Positions 28,067-37,594 are shown, counted from the first letter of the stretch. The stretch is 61,821 nt of DNA from Rubrivivax sp. (GCA_022842305.1 JALHPY010000014.1:1-61821); one strand, 5' to 3'. Program-made: numbers and translations. The notes: generated by a model from the sequence alone, not told the origin.

Positions 28067-29509
28067 ATGCCCGCCCGACTGCAATTCGAATTCAGCCCCG
28101 GCCCGCGGCCGCGTCCGCGCGACAGCAAGGGCCCCCTGCGCATCCTGCTGCTGGGCGATTTCAGCGCCCGGCCGGCGGCCGAGCGCGCGCCGCTGGCCAC
28201 GCGCAAGACGATGAAGGTGGACCTGGACAACCTGGACGAGGTGCTGGCCCGCCTGACCCCGCGCGCCGCGCACGCCGGTACCAAGCTCGACTTCGACAGC
28301 CTGGACGATTTCCACCCCGATGCGCTGTTCGCGCGCGTGCCGCTGTTCGGCCAGCTGCGCTCACTGCGCCAGCGCCTGCAAGACCCCCAGCAGTTTGCCG
28401 CTGCCGCGGCCGAGCTGGGTGTTGCCCCGGCCGCCGCTCCCACGGCCAGCCCCGCCGCCGGCACGCCCAGCGGCGGCGACCTGCTGGCCGGGCTGCTGGG
28501 CGGTCGGCCCGCGGTGGCGGCAGCACCACCGGCTGCCCCGACGCCCGCCACCGGCATCGACGCCTTCATCCGCAGCATCGTCGGCAACCAGATGGTCCCC
28601 GACACCGCACCGCAGCAGGCGCAGCTGGTGGCCTCGGTCGACGCCGCCATCACCGCCGAGATGCGCGCGCTGCTGCACGGCGCCGAGTTCCAATCGCTGG
28701 AAGCGCACTGGCGCGGCGTGCAGTGGCTGGTGGCTGGCCTGGAGCTGGACGAGAGCCTGGAGCTGCACCTCTTCGACGTGTCGCGCGACGAACTGCTGGC
28801 CGACGTGGTGGCGGCCCAGGGCCAGCTGGCCCAGACCGGCCTGCACCACGCGCTGGCCGACCGCTGGCGCAACGTGCCGGGCGGCCAGGGCTGGTCGCTG
28901 CTGTGCGGTCTGTACGGCTTTGGCCCGGGCGACACCGACATCGGCCTGCTGGCCGCGCTGGGCTTGATCGCCTCGCAGGCCGGCGGCCCCTTCATCGCCG
29001 CGGGCGATCCGCGCCTGGCCATGGCTGAGCCGGCCACGCTGCAGGGCTGGAACGAACTGCGCAGCAGCGAGGCCGCGCCCTGGCTGGGCCTTGCTGCGCC
29101 GCGCGTGCTGCTGCGCCTGCCCTATGGCAAGCGCAGCGACCCCATCACCACCTTCGCCTTCGAAGAGATCGCCGGCACGCCGCGCCACGGCGACTTTCTC
29201 TGGGGCGCCGGCTCGCTGGCCGTGGCCTTGCTGATCGGCCGCGCCTTTGCGCTGAACGGCTGGGACATGGAGCCGGGCGACGAGCGCGAGATCGGCGACC
29301 TGCCGGCCTACACGTTCGAGCGCGACGGCGAGCAGGAACTGCAGGCCTGCGCCGAGCAGTACTTGGGCGAGCAGGCCGGCCAGGTGCTGCTCGAGGCCGG
29401 GCTGATGCCGCTGATGAGCCACCGCAACCGCAACGCGGTGACGGTGATGCGCATGCAGTCCATCGCCCAGCCGCCGCAGGCGCTGGCGCTGGGCACGCCC
29501 GCGCGTTGA
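28067..29509 (+). CDS. TssB-TssC fusion, type VI secretion sheath homologue without a T6SS locus
   Basis: A 480-residue protein joining two sheath proteins. Residues 1-105 are TssB/VipA-like: ILLLGDFSARPA, KVDLDNLDEVLARLTPR, LDFDSLDDFHPDALFARV. An Ala/Pro/Gly-rich linker (about 107-160) follows. The rest is TssC/VipB-like: IDAFIRSIVGNQ, LLHGAEFQSLEAHWRGVQWL, FDVSRDELLADV, LPYGKRSDPITTFAFEE, FLWGAGSLAVALLIGRAF, EAGLMPLMSHRNRNAV. It stops where a full TssC would continue into its C-terminal sheath domain. The ATG at 28067 has GGAG six bases upstream; one 30 bases earlier (28037) is weaker. No other secretion gene is nearby and its stop overlaps an exporter gene. Function unknown. Confidence 0.8.
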   Translation: MPARLQFEFSPGPRPRPRDSKGPLRILLLGDFSARPAAERAPLATRKTMKVDLDNLDEVLARLTPRAAHAGTKLDFDSLDDFHPDALFARVPLFGQLRSLRQRLQDPQQFAAAAAELGVAPAAAPTASPAAGTPSGGDLLAGLLGGRPAVAAAPPAAPTPATGIDAFIRSIVGNQMVPDTAPQQAQLVASVDAAITAEMRALLHGAEFQSLEAHWRGVQWLVAGLELDESLELHLFDVSRDELLADVVAAQGQLAQTGLHHALADRWRNVPGGQGWSLLCGLYGFGPGDTDIGLLAALGLIASQAGGPFIAAGDPRLAMAEPATLQGWNELRSSEAAPWLGLAAPRVLLRLPYGKRSDPITTFAFEEIAGTPRHGDFLWGAGSLAVALLIGRAFALNGWDMEPGDEREIGDLPAYTFERDGEQELQACAEQYLGEQAGQVLLEAGLMPLMSHRNRNAVTVMRMQSIAQPPQALALGTPAR

Positions 29510-30420
29510 GCCTGCCAGCGCGGCCCGGCGCCCCCGCGGTGCCGGCCTGGGCCTGGTTGAGCCTGGGCGCCAGCATGGCGCTGGTGGGCAGCTACGTGGG
29601 CCTGAGCCGGCTGCTGGTGGCCGTGTTCCCGGTGCTGCTGCTGGCCTGGCTGCGCTTCGGCATAGCAGCCATTGCCATGCTGCACTGGGTGCGCCGCCGG
29701 CCAGGCGAAGCGCCGCTGTCGCCGCACGACCGCAAGCTGCTGTTCTGGGAAAGCTTCCTCGGCAACTTCCTGTTCAGCATCTGCATGCTCTACGGCGTGC
29801 AGCTCACGTCTGCGCTGGCCGCAGGCGTCACGATGGCGGCTATTCCCGCAGCGGTGGCGCTGCTGTCGCGCGCCTTCCTGGGCGAACACATCCGGCCGCG
29901 CGTGCTGGCGGCCATCGCCTGCGCCGCCGCCGGCATCGGCTTCCTGGCGCTGGCGCGGCACCAGGGCGGCAGTACTGAGGCGGCCTCGCCGCTGGGCTAT
30001 GCGCTGCTGTTGGCGGCGGTGTTCTGCGAGGCCGCCTACGTGGTCATCGGCAAGCGGCTCACGGGCAACGTGTCGCCCAGCCGCATCAGCGCGCTCATCA
30101 ACCTTTGGGGCCTGGCCCTGGTCACGCCGTTCGGCCTGTACCAGGCCTGGAGCTTCGACTTCGGCGCGGTGGCGCCGGCCACCTGGGGATTGCTGGTGTT
30201 CTACGCCGTGGCCGCCAGCATGGTGACCGTGTGGCTGTGGATGCAGGGCCTGCGCCACGTGCCCAGTTCGCGCGCGGGGGTCTTCACGGTGATGCTGCCG
30301 CTGTCGGCCGCGGCCGTGGGCATCGTGGTGCTGGGCGAAGCCTGGGGTGCGGCGCACGTGGTGGCGCTGGTGCTGGCACTGGCGGGGTTGTTGCTGGCGA
30401 CCTGGCCGGAGCGTCGATAG
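29506..30420 (+). CDS. EamA-family drug/metabolite transporter
   Basis: A DMT-superfamily permease of 304 residues with about ten membrane helices in two EamA repeats, one ending near LALARHQ and the second near LLLATWPERR. LRFGIAAIAMLHWVRR and PSSRAGVFTVMLPLSAAAVGIVVLGEAW are typical repeat motifs. The start used is TTG at 29506-29508 overlapping the previous TGA; a later GTG around 29539 would shorten the leader without losing helix one. It could export an amino acid, an amine or a metabolite. Coupling to the TssB-TssC fusion is unexplained. Confidence 0.85.
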   Translation: MSLPARPGAPAVPAWAWLSLGASMALVGSYVGLSRLLVAVFPVLLLAWLRFGIAAIAMLHWVRRRPGEAPLSPHDRKLLFWESFLGNFLFSICMLYGVQLTSALAAGVTMAAIPAAVALLSRAFLGEHIRPRVLAAIACAAAGIGFLALARHQGGSTEAASPLGYALLLAAVFCEAAYVVIGKRLTGNVSPSRISALINLWGLALVTPFGLYQAWSFDFGAVAPATWGLLVFYAVAASMVTVWLWMQGLRHVPSSRAGVFTVMLPLSAAAVGIVVLGEAWGAAHVVALVLALAGLLLATWPERR

Positions 30421-30505
30421 CGGCCTCGCACGATGGCGGGCGGCAGGTGCAAGCGGTCGAAGTAGACTGCACAGAATTCTGCCAACTCCCTTCGAGGAAC
30501 CTGCC

Positions 30506-30841
30506 ATGGGGTTTTCTGCCAGCGACGTGGTGCCCTTCACCCAGGCCCGCGCCCATCTGTCGGAGCTGGCCGATCAGGCCAAGGCCGGCGCCGAGAAGAT
30601 CATCACCAAGAACGGTGAAAGCTATGTCGCGCTGATCGATGCCGACCGGCTGGACTACTACCACCGCCTGGAGCGCGAGCGCATCCACTTGCTGCTGCTG
30701 GCCGATGCCCAGCGCGGCCTGGCGGACATCGCGGCCGGCCGCAGCATCGAGGCCGATGCCGCGATCGGCCAGTTGCAGCGGCGCCGCGCAGCCGCTGCCA
30801 AGGGCTCCAACGCGGGCAAGCCTGCCAAGAAGCGTGACTGA
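30506..30841 (+). CDS. Phd/YefM-type antitoxin
   Basis: A 111-residue antitoxin starting at ATG 30506 with GAGGAA upstream. The N-terminal 60 residues are Phd/YefM-like DNA-binding: VVPFTQARAHLSELADQAKAG, then EKIITKNGESYVALIDADRL. The C-terminal part is an amphipathic helix (LLLLADAQRGLADIAAGRSI) expected to wrap the toxin, ending in a Lys-rich tail. The toxin gene overlaps it by eight bases. A CAGAATTCTG palindrome at 30472-30481, 24 bases before the start, could be the autoregulatory operator. Confidence 0.83.
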   Translation: MGFSASDVVPFTQARAHLSELADQAKAGAEKIITKNGESYVALIDADRLDYYHRLERERIHLLLLADAQRGLADIAAGRSIEADAAIGQLQRRRAAAAKGSNAGKPAKKRD

Positions 30842-31259
30842 AAAGCTCTACCGCGTCGAGCTGAGCGCGAGCTTTCTCGAGCGCCTGGACGCGATCGAGG
30901 CCTTTCTGGTGGAAGCCGATGCCGGCTTCGCGTTCGACGAGTTGCTGGCCGAACTGCGTGCCACGGTCATCCCCAACCTGCGCCGCTTCCCGCGCATCGG
31001 CCGGCGCTACCTGGCCCACCCGCCCCAGTCTGCCGAAGCGCTGGCGCTGTTGGCCGCAATGGCTGCCGAGTTCACGGCCGAGGCTCCGGATGCCCTGCGC
31101 GAGTATCTGCATGGCGACTACCTGATGCTGTACACGGTGGTGGATGCATCCCCGGACGCTGACGCCACCGTGGTCCTGCTGTCGATTCGCCACCACCGCC
31201 AGCTGTCATTTGACTTCTCCAGGCTTTGGCCGGGCTCATCTTCGCCAGATGACCGTTGA
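30834..31259 (+). CDS. RelE/ParE-superfamily toxin
   Basis: A 141-residue protein starting at GTG 30834, inside the end of the antitoxin gene. It shows the ParE/RelE layout: YRVELSASFLERLDAIEAFL, then RFPRIGRRYL, then LREYLHGDYLMLYTVVD and a final VVLLSIRHHRQLSFDF. It is longer than the usual 90-100 residues because of an Ala/Glu-rich insertion near 65-85 and a short tail. Target, ribosome-bound mRNA or gyrase, cannot be told from sequence. It runs tail to tail into pyc with 16 bases between. Confidence 0.8.
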   Translation: MTEKLYRVELSASFLERLDAIEAFLVEADAGFAFDELLAELRATVIPNLRRFPRIGRRYLAHPPQSAEALALLAAMAAEFTAEAPDALREYLHGDYLMLYTVVDASPDADATVVLLSIRHHRQLSFDFSRLWPGSSSPDDR

Positions 31260-31275
31260 GGCCGCGCAGCCTCCC

Positions 31276-34200
31276 CTACCCCACGGCCCGCAGCACCACC
31301 AGCAAGTCCTTCGCCTGCACCCGGTCCCCCGGCGCCACCAGCACCGCCTCGACCTCGGCGTCGCGCTCGGCAGCCACGTGGGTTTCCATCTTCATGGCTT
31401 CCAGCGCCAGCAGCGTACTGCCGGCGCTGACGCGCTGGCCGGGCTTGACGGCCACGCTGACGATGGCGCCGGGCATGGGCGCGGCCACGTGGCAGGGGTT
31501 GCCGGGTTCGGCCAGCGGGCGCGCCTGGGCCGCACCGGCGGCGTCGGGGCGCTGCACGCGCACCGTGCGCGGCTGGCCGTTGAGCTCGAACTGCACCTTC
31601 TGCGCCGCGTCGCCGTCGGGAGTGATGGACTGCAGCGCCACCAGCAGCGTCTTGCCAGGGTCGATCTCCAGCGCCATCTCCTGCTGCAGCTGCGGGCCGT
31701 ACAGGAACACCGGCGTGGGCAGCACCGAGGTGTCGCCGTGCGCCTGCACGTGCTGGCAGTACTCGCGCATGACCTTGGGGTACATCAGCCAGCTGGCCAG
31801 CTGGCGCTCGTCCAGCGGCTGGCCGCAGTCGCGCTCGGCCTGGGCACGCGCCGCCGCCAGGTCCACCGGCGGCAGGCGGTCGCCGGGGCGGTAGGGGCTG
31901 GGCAGTTCGGCATCGGCGGCCAGCTTGAGCACCTTGCGGCCGATGGCCGACGGAAAGCCGTCGGGCGGGAAGCCCAGCTCGCCCTTGAACAGCGAGACCA
32001 CCGATTCCGGGAATGCCACCTCGCGCGCCGGGTCCTGCACCTGCTGCACGCTCAGGTCGCTGGCCACCATCATCAGCGCCATGTCGCCCACCACCTTGGA
32101 CGTGGGCGTGACCTTGACGATGTCGCCGAACAGGCGGTTGACGTCGGCATAGGCCTGCGAGACCTCGCTCCAGCGGTGCGCCAAGCCCAGCGAACGCGCC
32201 TGTTCGCGCAGATTGGTGTACTGGCCGCCGGGCATCTCGTGGCGGTAGACGTCGGCCGTGCCTGAGCGGATCTCGCTCTCGAAGGGCGCGTAGAAGCGGC
32301 GCACGCCTTCCCAGTAGGTGGACGCGGTGTGCAGCGCATCGGGCGCCAAGCCGGGGTCGCGCTCGGTGCCGGCCAGCGCGGCGGCGATGGCCGACAGGTT
32401 GGGCTGTGACGTGAGGCCGCTCATCGCGTCCAGCGCGCCGTCCACCGCGTCGCAGCCGGCGTCTATGGCCGCCAGCACCGAGGCCGCCGCGGCGCCGCTG
32501 GTGTCGTGGGTGTGGAAGTGGATAGGCAGGCCGGTTTCGGCCTTCAGCGCCTTCACCAAGGCGGCGGCGGCGCGCGGGCGGCAGATGCCGGCCATGTCCT
32601 TGATGGCCAGCACGTGCACGCCGGCCTTCTGCAGTTCACGCGCCAGGCCCACGTAGTACTTCAGGTCGTACTTGGGGCGGGCCGTGTCGAACAGGTCGCC
32701 GCTGTAGCAGATGGCGCCTTCGCACAGCGCGCCGGTCTCGAGCACGGCGTCGATGGCCACGCGCATGTTGGCCACCCAGTTGAGCGAATCGAACACGCGG
32801 AACAGGTCCACGCCGCCGGCCGCCGCCTGCTGCACGAAGTGGCGCACCACGTTGTCGGCGTAGTTGGTGTAGCCCACGGCGTTGCTGCCGCGCAGCAGCA
32901 TCTGGAACAGGATGTTGGGCACGCGCGCGCGCAGTTGCGCCAGGCGCTGCCAGGGGTCTTCCTTCAGGAAGCGCAGGGCCACGTCGAAGGTGGCGCCACC
33001 CCAGCATTCCAACGCCAGCAACTGCGGCAGCGCGTGCGCGTAGTGGGGCGCGATGGGCAGCATGTCGGCCGTGCGCATGCGCGTGGCCAGCAGCGACTGG
33101 TGGGCGTCGCGCAGCGTGGTGTCGGTCACCAGCACCTGCTTCTGGTCCAGCATCCACTGCGCAAAGCGCGCCGGGCCCAGGGCCTGCAGGCGCTGGCGCG
33201 TGCCGTCGGGCGGCGGGGCCTCCTGGCGCACGGTGGGCAGCACCGGCTTGGGCAGGGGCAGCGGGGGCAGCGTGCGGCCGCGCACGTCGGGGTTGCCGTT
33301 GACGGCCGTGTCGGCCAGAAAGCGCAGCAGCTTGCTGGCGCGATCGCGGCGCGCGGCAAAGGCCAGCAGCTCGGGCGTGTTCTCGATGAAGCGGGTGGTG
33401 ATCAGGCCTTCGGCAAAGGCCGGGTGGTTGATCAGGTTCTCGAGGAACTGTAGGTTGGTGGCCACGCCGCGCACGCGGAACTCGCGCAGCGCGCGGTCCA
33501 TGCGCGCGATGGTCTCCTGCGGACTGGGCGCCCAGGCCGTGACCTTGACCAGCAGCGAGTCGTAATACGGCGTGATGACCGCGCCGCCGTAGGCCGTGCC
33601 GGCGTCCAGCCGGATGCCGAAACCGGCCGCGCTGCGGTAGGCCGCCAGGCGGCCGTAGTCCGGCAGAAAGCCGTTCTCGGGGTCTTCGGTGGTCACGCGG
33701 CACTGCAGCGCGTGGCCGTTGAGCGGGATGTCCTCTTGCGCCGGCACGCCCGTCGGGTGGCGGCCGTCCGGCCCGGCCTGCGTGACGCCGATGTGCCCGC
33801 CTTCGGTGATGCGGATCTGCGCCTTGACGATGTCCACGCCGGTGATCATCTCGGTCACCGTGTGCTCGACCTGGATGCGCGGGTTGACCTCGATGAAGTA
33901 GCACTGGCCGCTGTCGGCACCCATCAGGAACTCGACCGTGCCGGCATGCGTGTAGCCCACCGATCGCATCAGGCGCAGCGCGCTGTCGCACAACGCGGCG
34001 CGGCCGGCGGCATCCAGGTAGGGCGCCGGGGCGCGTTCCACCACCTTCTGGTTGCGCCGCTGCACGGTGCAGTCGCGCTCGTGCAGGTGCACCACATTGC
34101 CGTGCTGGTCGCCCAGGATCTGCACCTCGACGTGGCGCGCGCGGCGGATCAACTTTTCGAAGTAGACCTCGTCGTTGCCGAAGGCCGACAAGGCCTCGCG

Positions 34201-34770
34201 GCGCGAGGCCTGCAGCGCCGCGGGCAGCTCGGAAGCGGCCTCGATCACGCGCATGCCGCGGCCGCCGCCGCCCCAGCTGGCCTTGAGCATCACCGGGTAG
34301 CCGATGCCCGCGGCCATGCGTTCGCACTCGGCCACGTCCAGCGGCAGCGGCGGCGTGGCCGGCATCACCGGCACGCCCGCCGCCACCGCGGCGTGGCGTG
34401 CCGCGACCTTGTTGCCCAGCGTGCGCATCACCTCGGGCGACGGGCCTATCCAGCGCATGCCGGCGTGGATCACGCTGGCGGCGAACTCGGGGTTTTCGGA
34501 CAGGAAGCCGTAGCCCGGATGGATGGCGTCCACGCCGGCCTGGCGCGCGATGCGCAGGATGTCTTCACCGCCCAAGTAGGCGGCCAAGGGCTTCTGGCCC
34601 TCGCCCACCAGGTAGCTCTCGTCGGCCTTGAAGCGGTGCAGCGCCTGCCGGTCCTGCTGCGAGTAGATGGCCACCGTGCGGATGCGCATCTCGCTGGCGG
34701 CGCGCATCACGCGGATGGCGATCTCCGATCGGTTGGCGATCAGGATTGAGCGAATGGGGCGATGGTTCAT
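31276..34770 (-). CDS. pyc: pyruvate carboxylase
   Basis: Single-chain biotin enzyme (1164 residues) making oxaloacetate from pyruvate, bicarbonate and ATP to refill the TCA cycle. Domains in order: biotin carboxylase (1-460) with MLKASWGGGGRGMR and EVNPRIQVEHTVTE; carboxyltransferase (about 550-850) with VTDTTLRDAHQSLLATR and a metal-site HFHTHDTSG; the allosteric linker; and a C-terminal biotin carrier with LEAMKMETHV, biotinyl lysine about residue 1127. ATG start at 34770 has only a weak ribosome site. It stands alone between the toxin gene and the GST gene. With isocitrate lyase it indicates flexible C2/C3 anaplerosis. Confidence 0.96.
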   Translation of the reverse strand: MNHRPIRSILIANRSEIAIRVMRAASEMRIRTVAIYSQQDRQALHRFKADESYLVGEGQKPLAAYLGGEDILRIARQAGVDAIHPGYGFLSENPEFAASVIHAGMRWIGPSPEVMRTLGNKVAARHAAVAAGVPVMPATPPLPLDVAECERMAAGIGYPVMLKASWGGGGRGMRVIEAASELPAALQASRREALSAFGNDEVYFEKLIRRARHVEVQILGDQHGNVVHLHERDCTVQRRNQKVVERAPAPYLDAAGRAALCDSALRLMRSVGYTHAGTVEFLMGADSGQCYFIEVNPRIQVEHTVTEMITGVDIVKAQIRITEGGHIGVTQAGPDGRHPTGVPAQEDIPLNGHALQCRVTTEDPENGFLPDYGRLAAYRSAAGFGIRLDAGTAYGGAVITPYYDSLLVKVTAWAPSPQETIARMDRALREFRVRGVATNLQFLENLINHPAFAEGLITTRFIENTPELLAFAARRDRASKLLRFLADTAVNGNPDVRGRTLPPLPLPKPVLPTVRQEAPPPDGTRQRLQALGPARFAQWMLDQKQVLVTDTTLRDAHQSLLATRMRTADMLPIAPHYAHALPQLLALECWGGATFDVALRFLKEDPWQRLAQLRARVPNILFQMLLRGSNAVGYTNYADNVVRHFVQQAAAGGVDLFRVFDSLNWVANMRVAIDAVLETGALCEGAICYSGDLFDTARPKYDLKYYVGLARELQKAGVHVLAIKDMAGICRPRAAAALVKALKAETGLPIHFHTHDTSGAAAASVLAAIDAGCDAVDGALDAMSGLTSQPNLSAIAAALAGTERDPGLAPDALHTASTYWEGVRRFYAPFESEIRSGTADVYRHEMPGGQYTNLREQARSLGLAHRWSEVSQAYADVNRLFGDIVKVTPTSKVVGDMALMMVASDLSVQQVQDPAREVAFPESVVSLFKGELGFPPDGFPSAIGRKVLKLAADAELPSPYRPGDRLPPVDLAAARAQAERDCGQPLDERQLASWLMYPKVMREYCQHVQAHGDTSVLPTPVFLYGPQLQQEMALEIDPGKTLLVALQSITPDGDAAQKVQFELNGQPRTVRVQRPDAAGAAQARPLAEPGNPCHVAAPMPGAIVSVAVKPGQRVSAGSTLLALEAMKMETHVAAERDAEVEAVLVAPGDRVQAKDLLVVLRAVG

Positions 34771-34838
34771 GCTGCGGCGTTCTCGGGCTGGGGCACGGTT
34801 ATGGGCTTGAATGCGCCGCTATGGTGCACGCCAGTGCA

Positions 34839-35597
34839 TCAGAAATCCATGTCCAGCTCTTCGATTTCGTCGGGCTCCAGCTTGGCGGCGGCCACCCACT
34901 CCTGCATCTCGGGCAGGGCCATGATGGTCTGGCAGTAGGCCGCGCAGTCGGGCGGCAGCTTCACGTCATAGGTGAGAAAGCGCGTGGCCACCGGGGCGAA
35001 CATGGCGTCGGCCATGCTGCGCTGCGCGCCAAAGAGGAAGGGCCCACCGTACTGGTGCAGGCAGTCGGTCCAGATCTCGCAGATGCGTTCGATGTCGGGC
35101 TGCGCGCCGGCCCAGACCTTGTGCCCCGGGAAGTGCGCCTTCAGGTTCATGGGCAGCGACGAGCGCAGGTTGGTGAAGCCCGAGTTCATCTCGCCGCACA
35201 CGGCACGGCAATGCGCGCGCGCCACGCGCTCTTCGGGCAGCAGGCCGGCATCGGGGAAGACTTCTTCCAGGTAGCAGGCGATGGCCAGCGTGTTCCAGAC
35301 CTTGGCGCCCTCGTGCGTGAGGCAGGGCACGCGGATGGACGGGGCCAGCAGCAGCAGTTCGCGCCGGGCCTCTGCGTCGTCGGGGGAGACCATGACCTCG
35401 CTGAAGTCCAGGCCCGCAAAGCGCGTCAGCAACCAGCCGCGCAACGACCACGACGAGTAGTTCTTGCTGCTGAGCGTGAGCGTGGCCGTGGGGGCGGGCT
35501 TGGGCGTGGGCTTGGGTTTGGTGGGCGCCTTGGCCGCCGGTCGCGCAGCGGTCTTGCGCACGGCCGCCTTGGCCTTGGGGGGGGTCTCTACGGGCAT
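34839..35597 (-). CDS. glutathione S-transferase family protein with basic N-terminal tail
   Basis: A 252-residue protein. The first 45 residues are rich in Lys, Ala and Pro (KAKAAVRKTAARPAAKAPTK, then KPKPTPKPAPT), like histone-H1 or phasin tails. The rest is a GST: SSKNYSSWSLRGWLLTRFAG begins the thioredoxin-like part, with IRVPCLTHEG and NTLAIACYLEE completing it, and an all-helical part follows. The start is ATG 35597, preceded by GGAG; an in-frame ATG 54 bases further upstream lacks a ribosome site. It is divergent from a PHB depolymerase across about 120 bases. The tail could bind DNA or a polyanionic granule surface; this is inference. Confidence 0.85.
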   Translation of the reverse strand: MPVETPPKAKAAVRKTAARPAAKAPTKPKPTPKPAPTATLTLSSKNYSSWSLRGWLLTRFAGLDFSEVMVSPDDAEARRELLLLAPSIRVPCLTHEGAKVWNTLAIACYLEEVFPDAGLLPEERVARAHCRAVCGEMNSGFTNLRSSLPMNLKAHFPGHKVWAGAQPDIERICEIWTDCLHQYGGPFLFGAQRSMADAMFAPVATRFLTYDVKLPPDCAAYCQTIMALPEMQEWVAAAKLEPDEIEELDMDF

Positions 35598-35719
35598 GGG
35601 GCAGTCTCCGCCGCGGTTTGTATCGCGGCATCGGTGCAAGCGCTGTGCCACGGCGCTGGCGCGTTTGTTGCTGCTGGCAGGGTTCCCGGCCTCGTCCGCG
35701 TTTCAGGCAGTCCCAGACC

Positions 35720-36928
35720 ATGATGTACCAGGCCTACCAGACCCAGACCGACCTGATGTGGCCGCTGCGCGCCAGCGTACGCGCCACCGCGCCGCTGTTC
35801 GGCGGTGGCCTCTTGCGGCCGCGCGCCGGCAAGCATTTGTCGGCCGCGGCCAAGCTGCTGGAGCTGACCGAGGTCACCCACCACCGCCCGCCCTGGGGCA
35901 TCAGCAGCGTGCTGGTCAAGGGCGAGCACGTGCCCGTCACCGAGGAAGTGGTGGCCAGCACGCCCTTTGCCACGCTGCGCCGCTTTCGCAAGGAAGGCGT
36001 GAGCGGCCAGCCCAAGGTGCTGGTGGTGGCGCCCATGTCGGGCCACTTCGCCACGCTGCTGCGGGACACCGTGCAGACCGTGCTGCAGGACCACGACGTG
36101 CACGTCACCGATTGGCTGAACGTGCGCGACGTGCCCTTGTCGGCCGGCCGCTTCGGCCTGGACGAATACACCCAGCACATCATAGATTTCCTGGCCGCCA
36201 TGGGCCCGGGCAGCAACGTCATCGCCGTGTGCCAGCCCTGCGTGGCCTCATTGGCCGCGGTGGCGGTGATGTCGGAAGACGGCCACCCGGCCACGCCCGC
36301 CAGCCTGACGCTGATGGCCGGCCCCATCGACTGCCGCATCAGCCCCACCGAAGTCAACAAGCTGGCCACCTCCAAGCCCATCGCCTGGTTCGAGAAGAAC
36401 CTGATCGCGCGCGTGCCCTGGCGCTACGGCGGTGCCGGGCGGCGCGTGTACCCGGGCTTCATCCAGCTGGCGGCCTTCATGAGCATGAACCAGGAGCGCC
36501 ACAAGAATGCCTTCCGCGACTACTACCTGCACCTGGTGGAAGGCGAGCACGACAAGGCCGAGGTCACGCGCAACTTCTACGAGGAATACCTGGCCGTGGC
36601 CGACCTGTCGGCCGACTTCTACCTCGAGACGGTGAAGCTGGTGTTCCAGCAGTACGCCCTGCCCAAGGGCGAGCTGATGTTCAAGGGCCGCCGCGTCGAC
36701 GCGGCCGCGGTGCGCCGCACCGCGCTGCTGACGGTGGAAGGCGAGCGCGACGACATCTGCGCCATCGGCCAGACCCTGGCCGCGCAGGACATCCTGAGCA
36801 GCCTGCGCCCCTACATGCGCACGCACTACGTGCAGCCCAACGTGGGCCACTACGGCGTGTTCAGCGGCAAGCGCTGGCAGAACCACATCTACCCGCTGGT
36901 GCGCGACGTGGTGCACGTCTCGCAGTAG
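35720..36928 (+). CDS. phaZ: intracellular polyhydroxybutyrate depolymerase
   Basis: Mobilises stored polyhydroxybutyrate inside the cell. The 402-residue protein has the PhaZa1-type nucleophile segment IAVCQPCVASLAAV with Cys171 in place of the usual lipase Ser. Asp in LLTVEGERDDICAIGQ and His in QPNVGHYGVFSG complete the triad. MMYQAYQTQTDLMWPLR is the standard N terminus, so the ATG at 35720 is chosen although the frame is open further upstream. No signal peptide, as expected. Ends 11 bases from the convergent aldolase gene. With aceA it links storage polymer to acetyl-CoA use. Confidence 0.93.
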   Translation: MMYQAYQTQTDLMWPLRASVRATAPLFGGGLLRPRAGKHLSAAAKLLELTEVTHHRPPWGISSVLVKGEHVPVTEEVVASTPFATLRRFRKEGVSGQPKVLVVAPMSGHFATLLRDTVQTVLQDHDVHVTDWLNVRDVPLSAGRFGLDEYTQHIIDFLAAMGPGSNVIAVCQPCVASLAAVAVMSEDGHPATPASLTLMAGPIDCRISPTEVNKLATSKPIAWFEKNLIARVPWRYGGAGRRVYPGFIQLAAFMSMNQERHKNAFRDYYLHLVEGEHDKAEVTRNFYEEYLAVADLSADFYLETVKLVFQQYALPKGELMFKGRRVDAAAVRRTALLTVEGERDDICAIGQTLAAQDILSSLRPYMRTHYVQPNVGHYGVFSGKRWQNHIYPLVRDVVHVSQ

Positions 36929-36939
36929 CGGGACAGGCT

Positions 36940-37594
36940 TCAGCCGCGCCGCGCCTGCCCGTAGGTCTTGAAGCGCGCCTGCACCTCGGCCATCTGCTCG
37001 GCCGACAGGATGGCCGGCTCGCCCACCGCCAGCGCCTGCAGGTAGATGCCGCACAGCGCCTCGATCTCGATGGCCACCTTCAGCGCGTGCGCCAGTGTCG
37101 AGCCGCCGGCCACCAGGCCGTGGTTGGCCATCAGGCAGGCGTTGCGGTCGGCAAAGGCGCTGCCCACGGCCTGCGACAAGGCCTCGGTGCCGAACAGGTG
37201 GTAGGGCGTACAGGGCACGCTGCTGCCGCCGGCCACCGCCACCATGTAGTGAAAGGCCGGCAGCGGCCGGCGCAGGCAGGCCAGGGCCGTGGCGTGCGGC
37301 GAATGCATGTGCACCACGGCGGCCAGATCGGGCCGGGCGCGGTAGACGGCGCGGTGGAAAGGCCATTCGGTCGACGGTGCCCATTCGCCTCGCAGCACGG
37401 CGCCGGCATCGTCCAGCAGAACGAAGTCGTCGGTGCCCAGTTCGCCGGCCGGCATGCCGGTGGGCGTGATCCAGAAGCCGCCCCCCTGCCCTGCGCGCAC
37501 GCTCAGGTTGCCGGTGCTGCCGCGGTTCAGGCCCAGCGCGTCCAGGCGGCACACCGCTGCCAGGGCCTGCGTGCGCAGCGCGGCGTCGGGCAGG

